Assembly: GCF_008120935.1 (NCBI RefSeq)
Contig: NZ_RDBO01000021.1
Coordinates: 73,087-137,086 of the forward strand
From: Streptomyces sp. sk2.1
Lineage (GTDB): Bacteria; Actinomycetota; Actinomycetes; Streptomycetales; Streptomycetaceae
Length of the DNA stretch: 64,000 nt
Direction of reading: 5' to 3'
The notes beneath the pieces were generated by a model that did no database searches, was not told where the DNA came from, and was given only the letters and a program-made list of their open reading frames with translations. This document shows positions 52,160 to 59,616 of this stretch, piece after piece; position 1 is the first letter of the stretch; every line of letters begins with the position of its first letter. Made by a program: the position numbers and the translations under genes.

Positions 52160-53398
52160 ATGGCCGAACACACTTCCTCGCGCATCGGTGCGCTCGATGC
52201 CGGGGCACGGATCGCGGCGGTCCGGCCGGTCCTGCTCAGCGCCCCGTACGCCGACCCGGAGAATCTGGAGGTGCGCGTGGCGCTGCCCACGGGGTGGCGC
52301 ACGACGGGACTGGTCGAGGTGACCCTGGACGACGGGACGACCGGTCTGGGCGAGGGGTATCTCGCCGTGTTCGCCCCGCATGTCTTCGTGTCGACGGTCG
52401 AGCTGATCACCCCCTACCTGGTCGGACGTCCCGCCGGGGACCTGGCTGGGCGCTATCGGGACATGGTGGACGTCACGGGGTACTGGAGCCTTCAGGGAGC
52501 GGCCCGTCATGTCGTCTCCGCCGTGGAGGCGGCCCTGGTCGACGCCCTCGGGAAACGGGCCGGCGTGCCGGCGTACGAGCTGCTGGGCGGCCGTCGTACG
52601 AACCGGATCCGGCTCTACGCCAGCGGGGGCGACTCGACCTCCCCCGCGGCGATGAGGGCCGAGATCGCCGCTGTCGCCGCCCTGGGCATCGACACCTTCA
52701 AGATCAGGGCACGGGGCCACGAGGCGGACAAGGCGGTGTGGACACTTGAGCACGCGGCCCCGCACGGGGTCGGGATCGCCGTCGACATGGCACAGAATCT
52801 CCATGACCCAGGCCAGTCGGCGGCGGACGCGCTGGCGTTCCTCGACGAGGTGCGGGCCGGCACACGGCGGCCGGTGCGTTTCCTGGAGGAACCGCTCGGC
52901 CCCGCCCGTACACACGAGTACCCCGCCCTGCGGCGGGCGGCCGGCTGCCCGGTGGCGGGCGGGGAGACCGTCACCACCGCGCGCGAGCTGCTGGAGCGCG
53001 TGACTGCGGGGTATTACGACATGGTCCAGCCGGACGCCACGGTCGTCGGCGGGCCACGACAGACGCTGGCCGTCTTCGCGGGGGCCGCGGAACACGGCGT
53101 CGCCACGGTGGTCCACTGCTGGGGCAGTGCGGTGTGCCAGGCGGCCAACTACCACGCCGCGTTCGCCGGGGGCGGTCGGCTGGCCGAGTGGCCGCTGCCC
53201 GCATACGCCCTGCGGTCCGAGCTGCTGGTCGAGCCGTTCCGCATCGAGTCGGGCCGGCTGCTCGCCCCGCGGGCACCGGGGCTCGGCGTCCGGCTCACTC
53301 CGGAGACCGAACGGCGGTTCGCCTTCCGCAGCGATGCCGTCTACCGCTGCCTGGCCAGGATGCCGTCGGCCGAGCCCGGCCGATGGAGGACGGACTGA
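52160..53398 (+). CDS. Mandelate racemase / muconate lactonizing enzyme family (sugar-acid dehydratase-like)
   Basis: 412 residues. Enolase-superfamily capping domain at 20-145, then the barrel. Catalytic and metal positions: FKIRARG (Lys-x-Arg) at about 177, AVDMAQN (Asp), FLEEPLGP (Glu), VAGGETVTT (Glu) and VHCWGSAVCQAANYHAAFA (His). This is the mandelate-racemase type, most of whose streptomycete members dehydrate aldonic or uronic acids. ATG 52160 has GAGGACG 7 nt upstream and lies 12 bp after the dehydrogenase gene. Substrate cannot be fixed by eye. Confidence 0.9.
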   Translation: MAEHTSSRIGALDAGARIAAVRPVLLSAPYADPENLEVRVALPTGWRTTGLVEVTLDDGTTGLGEGYLAVFAPHVFVSTVELITPYLVGRPAGDLAGRYRDMVDVTGYWSLQGAARHVVSAVEAALVDALGKRAGVPAYELLGGRRTNRIRLYASGGDSTSPAAMRAEIAAVAALGIDTFKIRARGHEADKAVWTLEHAAPHGVGIAVDMAQNLHDPGQSAADALAFLDEVRAGTRRPVRFLEEPLGPARTHEYPALRRAAGCPVAGGETVTTARELLERVTAGYYDMVQPDATVVGGPRQTLAVFAGAAEHGVATVVHCWGSAVCQAANYHAAFAGGGRLAEWPLPAYALRSELLVEPFRIESGRLLAPRAPGLGVRLTPETERRFAFRSDAVYRCLARMPSAEPGRWRTD

Positions 53399-53452
53399 GC
53401 GGGGCGCGGGAGGAGAGCACCGCCGAGCGCCGGATCCGCTTGCTTGCGCGAT

Positions 53453-53468
53453 GGGAAAACGCTTTCAG
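53453..53468. promoter_or_regulatory. LacI-type operator 2, inside the lacI promoter
   Basis: GGGAAAACGCTTTCAG. It lies just before a TATCGT -10 element (53475-53480), so bound repressor would block RNA polymerase; autorepression is expected. The -10 ends 6 nt before the ATG at 53487, pointing to a leaderless transcript. Confidence 0.72.
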
Positions 53469-53486
53469 GGCGGTTATCGTAGCCCC

Positions 53487-54557
53487 ATGCAGAGCCAGGT
53501 CAATCGACGTTCCGCCCGTCCCCGCCCGTCGTCGGCCGTGACGCTCCAGCAGGTCGCGCAGGATGCCGGGGTGTCCCTCGCCACGGCCTCGCGCGTCCTC
53601 GGCGACAGCGACCGCAACGTCACCCAGGAGCTGCAGGAGCGCGTCCTGGAGGCGGCGGCCCGGCTCCGCTACGTGTCCAACGCGCCGGCCCGCGCGCTCG
53701 TGCGGTCCACCACCTCCATCGTCGGACTGCTCGTGCACGACGTGAACGACGCGTACTACTCCGCCATCGCCGCCGGCGTGATGGAGGTCGCCCGCGACCA
53801 CAAGCTCCTCGTGATGCTGGCCGGCACCTTTCACGAACCCGAGCTCCAGGCGGAGTACGTGGCGCGGCTGCGGGCGCAGCGGGCCCGGGCCGTCGTGCTC
53901 GCCGGCTCGGGCTTCACCGGCAGGAGCCCCGCGCTCGTCCAGGAGCTGGAGGCCTTCGCGGCACAGGGCGGCCGGGTGACCGCGGTCGCGCACGAGGGCC
54001 TGCCGGTGGACACGATCGCGCCGGGCAACCACGAGGGCGGCCGGGCCGTGGCCGAGCACCTCGCCCGACTGGGGCACACCGAGGTCGGCGTCGTCTGCGG
54101 GCCGCTCGCCCTGGTCTCCGTGCAGGACCGGCTGCGCGGCTTCCTGGAGCGGGCCGCCGAGCTGGGCGTCGTCGTGCAGGAACGCCACCGGGTCGAGGCC
54201 GACTTCACCCGGGAGGGCGGACGGGCCGCGACGGTGCGGCTGTTCCGCAGGTCGCCGGGGATCACCGCGGTCTTCGCGCTCAACGACGCGATGGCGCTGG
54301 GGGCGCTCGCGGCGCTCCGGGACGACCTCGGGCGGGGCGTGCCCTCCGACGTCTCCGTCGTGGGCTTCGACGACCTGCCGGTGGCCGGTGACGTCACGCC
54401 CGCGCTGACGACGGTGCGCCTGCCGCTGGAGGAGATCGGCCGCAGGGCGCTGCTGCTGGCCCTCGGTGACGCGACGCCCTCGCCGCGCACACTGGCCGTG
54501 CCGTCGCGCCTGGTGGTGCGGGCCAGCACCGCGCCGCCGCCCCTCGTGACCGGCTGA
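53487..54557 (+). CDS. LacI-family transcriptional repressor
   Basis: 356 residues. Helix-turn-helix at 18-70: VTLQQVAQDAGVSLATASRV, then the hinge NAPARALVRSTTSIVGLLVH. The periplasmic-binding-protein-like sugar domain covers 75-345 with TEVGVVCGPLALVSVQDRL, FALNDAMALGALAAL and DVSVVGFDDLPVA. No ribosome site precedes ATG 53487 and a -10 box sits 6 nt upstream, so it is probably leaderless. Three matching operators (50138, 53453, 57639) lie before the three likely target transcription units, including its own. Confidence 0.94.
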   Translation: MQSQVNRRSARPRPSSAVTLQQVAQDAGVSLATASRVLGDSDRNVTQELQERVLEAAARLRYVSNAPARALVRSTTSIVGLLVHDVNDAYYSAIAAGVMEVARDHKLLVMLAGTFHEPELQAEYVARLRAQRARAVVLAGSGFTGRSPALVQELEAFAAQGGRVTAVAHEGLPVDTIAPGNHEGGRAVAEHLARLGHTEVGVVCGPLALVSVQDRLRGFLERAAELGVVVQERHRVEADFTREGGRAATVRLFRRSPGITAVFALNDAMALGALAALRDDLGRGVPSDVSVVGFDDLPVAGDVTPALTTVRLPLEEIGRRALLLALGDATPSPRTLAVPSRLVVRASTAPPPLVTG

Positions 54558-54575
54558 GCCGGAACGGGCCACGAC

Positions 54576-54627
54576 GGCCCGGACGAGGGTCTCCCCACCC
54601 GGGAGCCCTCGTCCGGGCCTTTCCTTT
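54576..54627 (+). terminator. Rho-independent terminator after lacI
   Basis: Perfect 14-bp arms GGCCCGGACGAGGG (54576-54589) and complement (54606-54619) with a 16-nt loop, followed by TTTCCTTT. Confidence 0.85.
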
Positions 54628-54750
54628 GACGCGTCGAAGCGACAACCACCCTGCTTGACGCACTAATTGAATCAATTATTCGCGGAAAACCTCTTGAAAT
54701 GACGCGTTAACCACCGCCACACTGACGTCAACGCCATTTGACGCGTCAAA
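54625..54750. promoter_or_regulatory. Triple palindromic operator before the GntR/LacI hybrid regulator
   Basis: TTTGACGCGTCAAA, a perfect palindrome, is at 54737-54750; near copies are TTTGACGCGTCGAA at 54625-54638 and AATGACGCGTTAAC at 54698-54711. A degenerate half (TTGACGCACTAA) is at 54655-54666 and a separate palindrome AATTGA-A-TCAATT at 54665-54677. The spread suggests cooperative binding. The likely binder is the regulator encoded at 54771. Confidence 0.75.
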
Positions 54751-54770
54751 CCCGGGAAGGCGGTGGCTGG

Positions 54771-55943
54771 ATGGGTACGCCAGGGCCCAAGTACCAGCGC
54801 ATCAAGGATGAGTTGAGGGCCGAGGTCGCGCGCGACGAGTACGAGGCCGGCGCTCCGTTCATCACCCAGAACCAGCTGCGCGAGCGCTTCGGGGTCAGTT
54901 CCACCACCGCCGTGCGGGCGCTCAACGACCTCGTCGCGGAAGGGCTGTTGGTGCGTCGGCGCGGTCTGGGCACCTTCGTCGCCGACCCGGACGGACGGAC
55001 CGGCGGACCCGGACCCGCGCAGCGCTCCGGTGTGGTCGCCTGCGTCATCAGCGGCCAGGGCCCGTACCAGTCCGAGGTGCTGCGCGGGATCGAGTCCGGC
55101 TGTTCGGAGCGGGGGCTGCGGCTTTTCTTCTCCGACTCCGCGGTCCGGATGACGGCCACCGGGCACGCCGACCACGCGGCGTCGCTGGCCCGCCAGGACC
55201 AGGCGCTGCGCCAGGCCGCCGAGGACCGGGTCGACGGGATCATCCTCTATCCGGTCCAGGGCTCGCCCGACCCCGCCGTGCTGGAGGAGCTCCGGCGCCT
55301 GCGCATCCCCATGGTCCTGGTCGACCGGTACTTCCCCGGTTTCGCCGTCGACGCGGTCACCGCCGACAACTACGACGTCGGCTACCGGCTCACCGAGCAT
55401 CTGCTGGCCGACGGCCACACCCGCATAGCGACGCTCTGGGGCGAGACGCAGTGCACCAGCGTCCACGACCGGATGACCGGGCACAAGCAGGCGCTGCGCG
55501 CCCACGACCAGCCGCTGCTCCCCCGGTTCACCGCGCTGCGCTCGTACACGGCACTGCCCGAGGAGGACCGCAAGCGGCTGCTGTCCGAGCTCCTCGCCTC
55601 CGCCGAGCCGCCGACCGCGCTGCTGTGCGCGCACGGTTTCGCCGTCGCCACCGCCGCCGCCGACCTGGCCTCGCTCGGCATCGCCGTGCCCGACGAGATC
55701 GTGCTGGCCGGCATGGACGACGCGGGCCCCTACGACCTGCTGCCGCTCACCAGTTTCGCCGCCCGGCTGCCCGCCGGGGAGATCGGCGGCCGCGCGGTCG
55801 AGCAGCTGGTCAAGCGGATCGCGGAGCGCGCGGCGGGCGAGGACCCGTACCGCGACGCCGAGCAGATCGTGCTCCCCGTCCGGATCAGGACGCGCGAGTC
55901 CGTACCGGTCCGGCTCCGTACCGTCGCCGCCCGTCGGCCCTGA
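54771..55943 (+). CDS. GntR-type winged helix fused to LacI-type sugar-binding domain (AraR-like regulator)
   Basis: 390 residues. Residues 5-72 are a GntR winged helix (KYQRIKDELRAEVARDEYEA, RERFGVSSTTAVRALNDLVA, RRRGLGTFVA). Residues 85-380 are a periplasmic-binding-protein-like effector domain (SGVVACVISGQGPYQSEVLR, VDGIILYPVQ, LCAHGFAVATAAADLASLG, IVLAGMDDAGPYDLLPLTSF). The arabinose repressor AraR of Bacillus has the same fusion. ATG 54771 is 20 bp after the last operator copy. The FAD oxidoreductase gene follows in the same direction after 14 bp and is its most likely co-regulated target. Confidence 0.92.
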   Translation: MGTPGPKYQRIKDELRAEVARDEYEAGAPFITQNQLRERFGVSSTTAVRALNDLVAEGLLVRRRGLGTFVADPDGRTGGPGPAQRSGVVACVISGQGPYQSEVLRGIESGCSERGLRLFFSDSAVRMTATGHADHAASLARQDQALRQAAEDRVDGIILYPVQGSPDPAVLEELRRLRIPMVLVDRYFPGFAVDAVTADNYDVGYRLTEHLLADGHTRIATLWGETQCTSVHDRMTGHKQALRAHDQPLLPRFTALRSYTALPEEDRKRLLSELLASAEPPTALLCAHGFAVATAAADLASLGIAVPDEIVLAGMDDAGPYDLLPLTSFAARLPAGEIGGRAVEQLVKRIAERAAGEDPYRDAEQIVLPVRIRTRESVPVRLRTVAARRP

Positions 55944-55957
55944 GGGAGGAGACTCCT

Positions 55958-57592
55958 GTGTTCGCCGCCCCCACCCCCCGTACCCGCGAACTCGGGACCG
56001 ACGTCCTGGTGGTCGGTGCCGGCCTCGGCGGTCTGGCCGCCGCGCTGACCGCCGCCCGGTTCGGACACCGCGTCGTACTCACCGAGGCCACCGACTGGCC
56101 CGGTGGCCTGCTCACCGCGCAGGCGGTGCCGCTGGCCGACGGCCACCGCATCGAACTGGACCCCGTCTCCCCCGGCTACCGGGACCTGCGCGAACGGATC
56201 CGCGACTTCTACCGCCGCAACTACCCTCTGTGCCCCGGCCCGTTCGCCGATCCCCTGCTCGACCCCGGGCTGAGCACCACCGGCCATCTCAGCCACGAGC
56301 CGCGGGCCGCGCTCGCCGTCGTCCAGGAGCTGCTCGCCCCGCACCTCGCCGCCGGCCGGCTCACCCTGCTGCTCCGCCACCGGCCGGTCGCGGCCCGGAC
56401 GGACGGGGACCGGGTCGCCTCGGTCACCCTGGAGACCGCGGACGGCGGGCAGTTGACGGTCACCGCCCCGTACGTCGTCGACGCGACGGACCTGGGCGAG
56501 TTGCTCGACCTCGCGGGCGTCGAGCACGTCACCGGCGCCGAGTCCCGGGAGGAGACCGGTGAGCCGCACGCGGCGGCGGTCGCCGACCCGCTGGACCAGC
56601 AGCCCCTCTCCTGGGCCTTCGCCCTGGACCACCGCCCCGGCGAGGACCACACCGTGGACCGGCCGGCCGGCTACGACCGGTGGTCCGGCGCCTTCTCCTG
56701 GGAGACCGCGGAGCCCGGCGGCGGCCCGGCCCGCACCGTGCCGCTCTTCCTGCACGAACCGGACGAGGTCCCGCCCTGGGGCGCGCCGCCCAACGACCGC
56801 TGGCACCGGTTGCGGGCACTCGCCCGAAGCCGGTACCTGCCCGGCACCTTCGACAGCGACATCACCCTGGTCGACTGGGAGCAGACCGCCTACACCGGGC
56901 TGCCGCTCACCGGGGCCGGTCAGGAGGTGCGGGCCCGTGCCGAACGGGAGGCGCGGGAGCAGGCGCTGTCGTTCCTGTACTGGATGCAGACCCGGGCGCC
57001 CCGGCACGACGGCGGCCACGGCTACCCCGAGCTGCGGCCGAGGCCCGACGTCACGGGCACGCCGGACGGGTTCGCCAAGGCGCCGCACGTACGCGAATCC
57101 CGGCGCATCCGGGCCGAGTTCACCCTGCTGGAACACCATCTGACCGTCGCGGCACGGGCCGGGGCCCCGGGCGCCGAGACCTTCACGGACAGCGTGGGCA
57201 CCCTGCGCTCCCGGATCACGCTGCACCCGGGCACCGGCGGCGGCGCCGGCCTGGACCTGGAGTGCCTGCCGTTCCAGCTGCCGCTGGGCGCGCTGCTGCC
57301 CGTACGCGTGGAGAACCTGCTCCCGGCCGGGCGGAACATCGGTGCCACGCACCTCAGCGCACCGGCGGTCGGCGGCCACGCGGGCCAGTGGAGCATCGGC
57401 GAGGCGGTCGGCGCGCTGGTCTCGTACTGTCTGGAGCACCGGCTGCCGCCGCGCGCGGTGCGCGGCGACGAACGCCGGCTCGCCTCCTTCCAGGACCGGC
57501 TGAGCGACTCGCTCGGCCTCGCCCTGGAGTGGCCGCACCGGCTGCGCACCGGTCCGGTGACCAACGCCGGCGCGCTCTACGCCACTCTCTGA
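55958..57592 (+). CDS. FAD-dependent oxidoreductase (FAD_oxidored family, PF12831-like)
   Basis: 544 residues from GTG 55958 with GGGAGGAG upstream. N-terminal dinucleotide loop DVLVVGAGLGGLAAALTAAR and VVLTEATDWPGGLLTAQAVP (residues about 15-58). Centre: YVVDATDLGELLDLAG and EHVTGAESREETGE. C-terminus: FQLPLGALLPVRVENLLPAG then RNIGATHLSAPAVGGHAGQW, the FAD-ribityl loop of this group. Many relatives sit in polysaccharide-degradation loci and are presumed sugar oxidases or dehydrogenases. Second gene of the hybrid-regulator operon; a UUCG-loop terminator follows. Confidence 0.87.
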   Translation: MFAAPTPRTRELGTDVLVVGAGLGGLAAALTAARFGHRVVLTEATDWPGGLLTAQAVPLADGHRIELDPVSPGYRDLRERIRDFYRRNYPLCPGPFADPLLDPGLSTTGHLSHEPRAALAVVQELLAPHLAAGRLTLLLRHRPVAARTDGDRVASVTLETADGGQLTVTAPYVVDATDLGELLDLAGVEHVTGAESREETGEPHAAAVADPLDQQPLSWAFALDHRPGEDHTVDRPAGYDRWSGAFSWETAEPGGGPARTVPLFLHEPDEVPPWGAPPNDRWHRLRALARSRYLPGTFDSDITLVDWEQTAYTGLPLTGAGQEVRARAEREAREQALSFLYWMQTRAPRHDGGHGYPELRPRPDVTGTPDGFAKAPHVRESRRIRAEFTLLEHHLTVAARAGAPGAETFTDSVGTLRSRITLHPGTGGGAGLDLECLPFQLPLGALLPVRVENLLPAGRNIGATHLSAPAVGGHAGQWSIGEAVGALVSYCLEHRLPPRAVRGDERRLASFQDRLSDSLGLALEWPHRLRTGPVTNAGALYATL

Positions 57593-57603
57593 CCCCCACC
57601 CCC

Positions 57604-57628
57604 GCCCTTCCTTCGGGAAGGGCTTCTT
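57604..57628 (+). terminator. UUCG-tetraloop terminator after the FAD oxidoreductase gene
   Basis: GCCCTTCC (57604-57611), TTCG loop, GGAAGGGC (57616-57623), then TTCTT. The tetraloop makes the stem very stable. It insulates the next LacI-controlled operon. Confidence 0.85.
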
Positions 57629-57638
57629 CCCGACCTTC

Positions 57639-57654
57639 TGGAAAACGCTTACCA
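57639..57654. promoter_or_regulatory. LacI-type operator 3
   Basis: TGGAAAACGCTTACCA, the most symmetric of the three sites. It lies 38 bp before the start of the Gfo/Idh/MocA gene, and TACCAA at its edge (57650-57655) could be the -10 element. Confidence 0.75.
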
Positions 57655-57691
57655 ACCTCGGCGGCCACGCCCTCAGCCCGGACGGCTCCCT

Positions 57692-58801
57692 GTGACTGTG
57701 ACTCCCCTTCGTGTACTGCTCGTCGGCGCGGGCAACATCGCCCGCGCCGTCCACATGCCGGCGTTCCTCCGGCTGCCCGCGGACTTCGCGGTGCTCGGCG
57801 CGGTCGACGCCGACCCCGCGGCGGCCCGTTCGTTCGCCACCGACTTCTCGCTGCCCCACCACTCCACCGACCTCGCCGCCTCGCTGCGCGAGATCCGTCC
57901 CGACCTCGTGGTCGTCGCCTCGCCGCCCGTCGTCCACCGCGAGCAGGTCGTCGCCGCCCTGTCCGCCGGGGCCTGGGTGTGGTGCGAGAAGCCGCCCGCG
58001 CTCAGTCTCGCGGAGTACGACGCCATGACCGCCGCCGAGGGCGAGGACGGCCCGTACGCGCCGATCGTCTTCCAGCACCGCTTCGGCTCGGGCGCCGAGC
58101 ACGCCAGGGCCCTGATCGCCTCCGGCGAACTGGGGGCGCCGCTGGTCGCCCACTGCCAGACCACCTGGTACCGGGACGACGCCTACTACGCGGTCCCCTG
58201 GCGCGGGAAGTGGGCCACCGAGGGCGCCGGTCCCGCCATGGGGCTGGGCATCCACCAGATCGACCTGCTGCTCGAACTGCTCGGCGACTGGACGGAGATC
58301 CGGGCCATGGCCGCCCGGCTGGCCCGTGACGTGGAGACCGACGACGTCACCACCGCCACCGTGCGCTTCGCCTCCGGCGCCCTGGCCACCGTGGTCAACA
58401 GCGCCCTCTCGCCGCGCCAGTCGAGCCATCTGCGGATCGACCTGCGCGACGCCACGATCGAGCTGAACCACCTCTACGGGTACGGGAACGACGACTGGAC
58501 CTACACCCCGGCCCCCGGCGTCGATCCGGACCGGGTGGCCCGCTGGACCTCCCCGGCGCAGGACGTGCCCAGCTCGCACGACGCCCAGCTCCGCTCGCTC
58601 CTGGCCGACATGCGGGCGGGCCGGCGGCCCCGGGCGAGCGCCGGGGACGGCCGCCGGTCCCTGGAGCTGATCACCGCGATGTACAAGGCGGCGCTCACCG
58701 GCCGCACGGTCCGGGCCGGCGAGATCGTCCCCGGCGACCCCTTCCACACGGCGCTGCACGGCTCCGTCCCCGGCTGGGCACCGCAGGGGTCCGGGCGGTG
58801 A
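57692..58801 (+). CDS. Gfo/Idh/MocA-family oxidoreductase
   Basis: 369 residues from GTG 57692. N-terminal Rossmann domain: VLLVGAGNIARAVHMPAF, DLVVVASPPVVHREQVV and the family signature CEKPPALSLAEYD (Glu-Lys-Pro, residues about 95). C-terminal substrate domain: VFQHRFGSGAEHARALI, GIHQIDLLLELLGDWTEI (the usual His-x3-Asp) and a final helix region. It oxidises or epimerises a sugar or inositol with NAD(P). First gene of the operon controlled by LacI operator 3; overlaps the deacetylase gene by GTGA. Confidence 0.93.
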   Translation: MTVTPLRVLLVGAGNIARAVHMPAFLRLPADFAVLGAVDADPAAARSFATDFSLPHHSTDLAASLREIRPDLVVVASPPVVHREQVVAALSAGAWVWCEKPPALSLAEYDAMTAAEGEDGPYAPIVFQHRFGSGAEHARALIASGELGAPLVAHCQTTWYRDDAYYAVPWRGKWATEGAGPAMGLGIHQIDLLLELLGDWTEIRAMAARLARDVETDDVTTATVRFASGALATVVNSALSPRQSSHLRIDLRDATIELNHLYGYGNDDWTYTPAPGVDPDRVARWTSPAQDVPSSHDAQLRSLLADMRAGRRPRASAGDGRRSLELITAMYKAALTGRTVRAGEIVPGDPFHTALHGSVPGWAPQGSGR

Positions 58802-59511
58802 CCGGACGCGTGGAGCGGGCCCTGCTGCTCACCTTCGACGACCGGCACGTGCGCGAGTGGGCCGCCGTCGCGCCGCTGTTCGCCTCGTACGGGGCGCGGG
58901 TCACCTTCTTCGTCTGCGAGCCCGACCGGCTCGACCGGGACGAGGTGCGGCTGCTGCGCGGGCTCGCGGACGACGGACACAGCATCGGCTGCCACGGCCT
59001 GCGGCACGAGCGCGCACCCGATTTCGTCGCGGCGCACGGACCGGCCGCCTATCTCGACCGGGAGGTGGTGCCCGCCCTGGAGCGGCTGCGCCGCCTCGGC
59101 TTTCCGGCCCGGAGCTTCGCCTATCCGTGCAGTGCCCGGGACGAGGTCACCGACCGGCTGCTCCTCACACTCTTCGAGCGGCTGCGCGGCGGAGTGCCCG
59201 TCGGCCGTCGCGCCGATCCGGCCCTCGCGGACGAACTGCGCGTACCGGCCCGCGACCTCACCGCACGGCGGGTCCTGCCGGGCTGCTCGGTGGACAGCGG
59301 GCGCGGCGCCGTCGCGTACGGGGACGATCTGGGCGGGGTCGAGGCGGCGCTGCGCCGGACCGCCGACGAGGGCGGCGCGATCACCCTGTACGCCCACTGC
59401 GTCGCCGACGCCCATCCCGACAACCACGTGACCCCGGCCCGGCTGGACGGCCTGCTGTCCCTGGCCGCCGGGCTGTCGCTGCCCTGCGTGGGCTTCGACG
59501 AGCTCCCGTGA
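58798..59511 (+). CDS. NodB-type polysaccharide deacetylase family protein
   Basis: 237 residues from GTG 58798. No signal peptide, so it is cytoplasmic. Core motifs: LLTFDDRHVREW (catalytic Asp pair), DDGHSIGCHGLRHER (His-x3-His metal site), FPARSFAYPCSARDE and late ITLYAHCVADAHPDNH (His). A cytosolic member in a catabolic operon more likely removes N- or O-acetyl groups from a sugar or oligosaccharide after uptake than modifies the cell wall. Overlaps the preceding gene by 4 bp. Confidence 0.86.
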   Translation: MTGRVERALLLTFDDRHVREWAAVAPLFASYGARVTFFVCEPDRLDRDEVRLLRGLADDGHSIGCHGLRHERAPDFVAAHGPAAYLDREVVPALERLRRLGFPARSFAYPCSARDEVTDRLLLTLFERLRGGVPVGRRADPALADELRVPARDLTARRVLPGCSVDSGRGAVAYGDDLGGVEAALRRTADEGGAITLYAHCVADAHPDNHVTPARLDGLLSLAAGLSLPCVGFDELP

Positions 59512-59540
59512 ACCACTCCCCCGTCGCACCACGCCGCCGG

Positions 59541-59587
59541 TCACCACATCGTTGATCACCACGCGTCCGGTTCACCACGATCACCAC
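59541..59587. repeat. TCACCAC short repeats before the mannosidase gene
   Basis: TCACCAC occurs at 59541, 59556, 59572 and 59581, with a GCACCAC variant just upstream. They fill most of the 105-bp gap between the deacetylase and mannosidase genes. They may reflect slippage or hold a regulatory role. Confidence 0.5.
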
Positions 59588-59616
59588 ACCTTCGATCCAG
59601 AGGGGCCCCTTCACCC

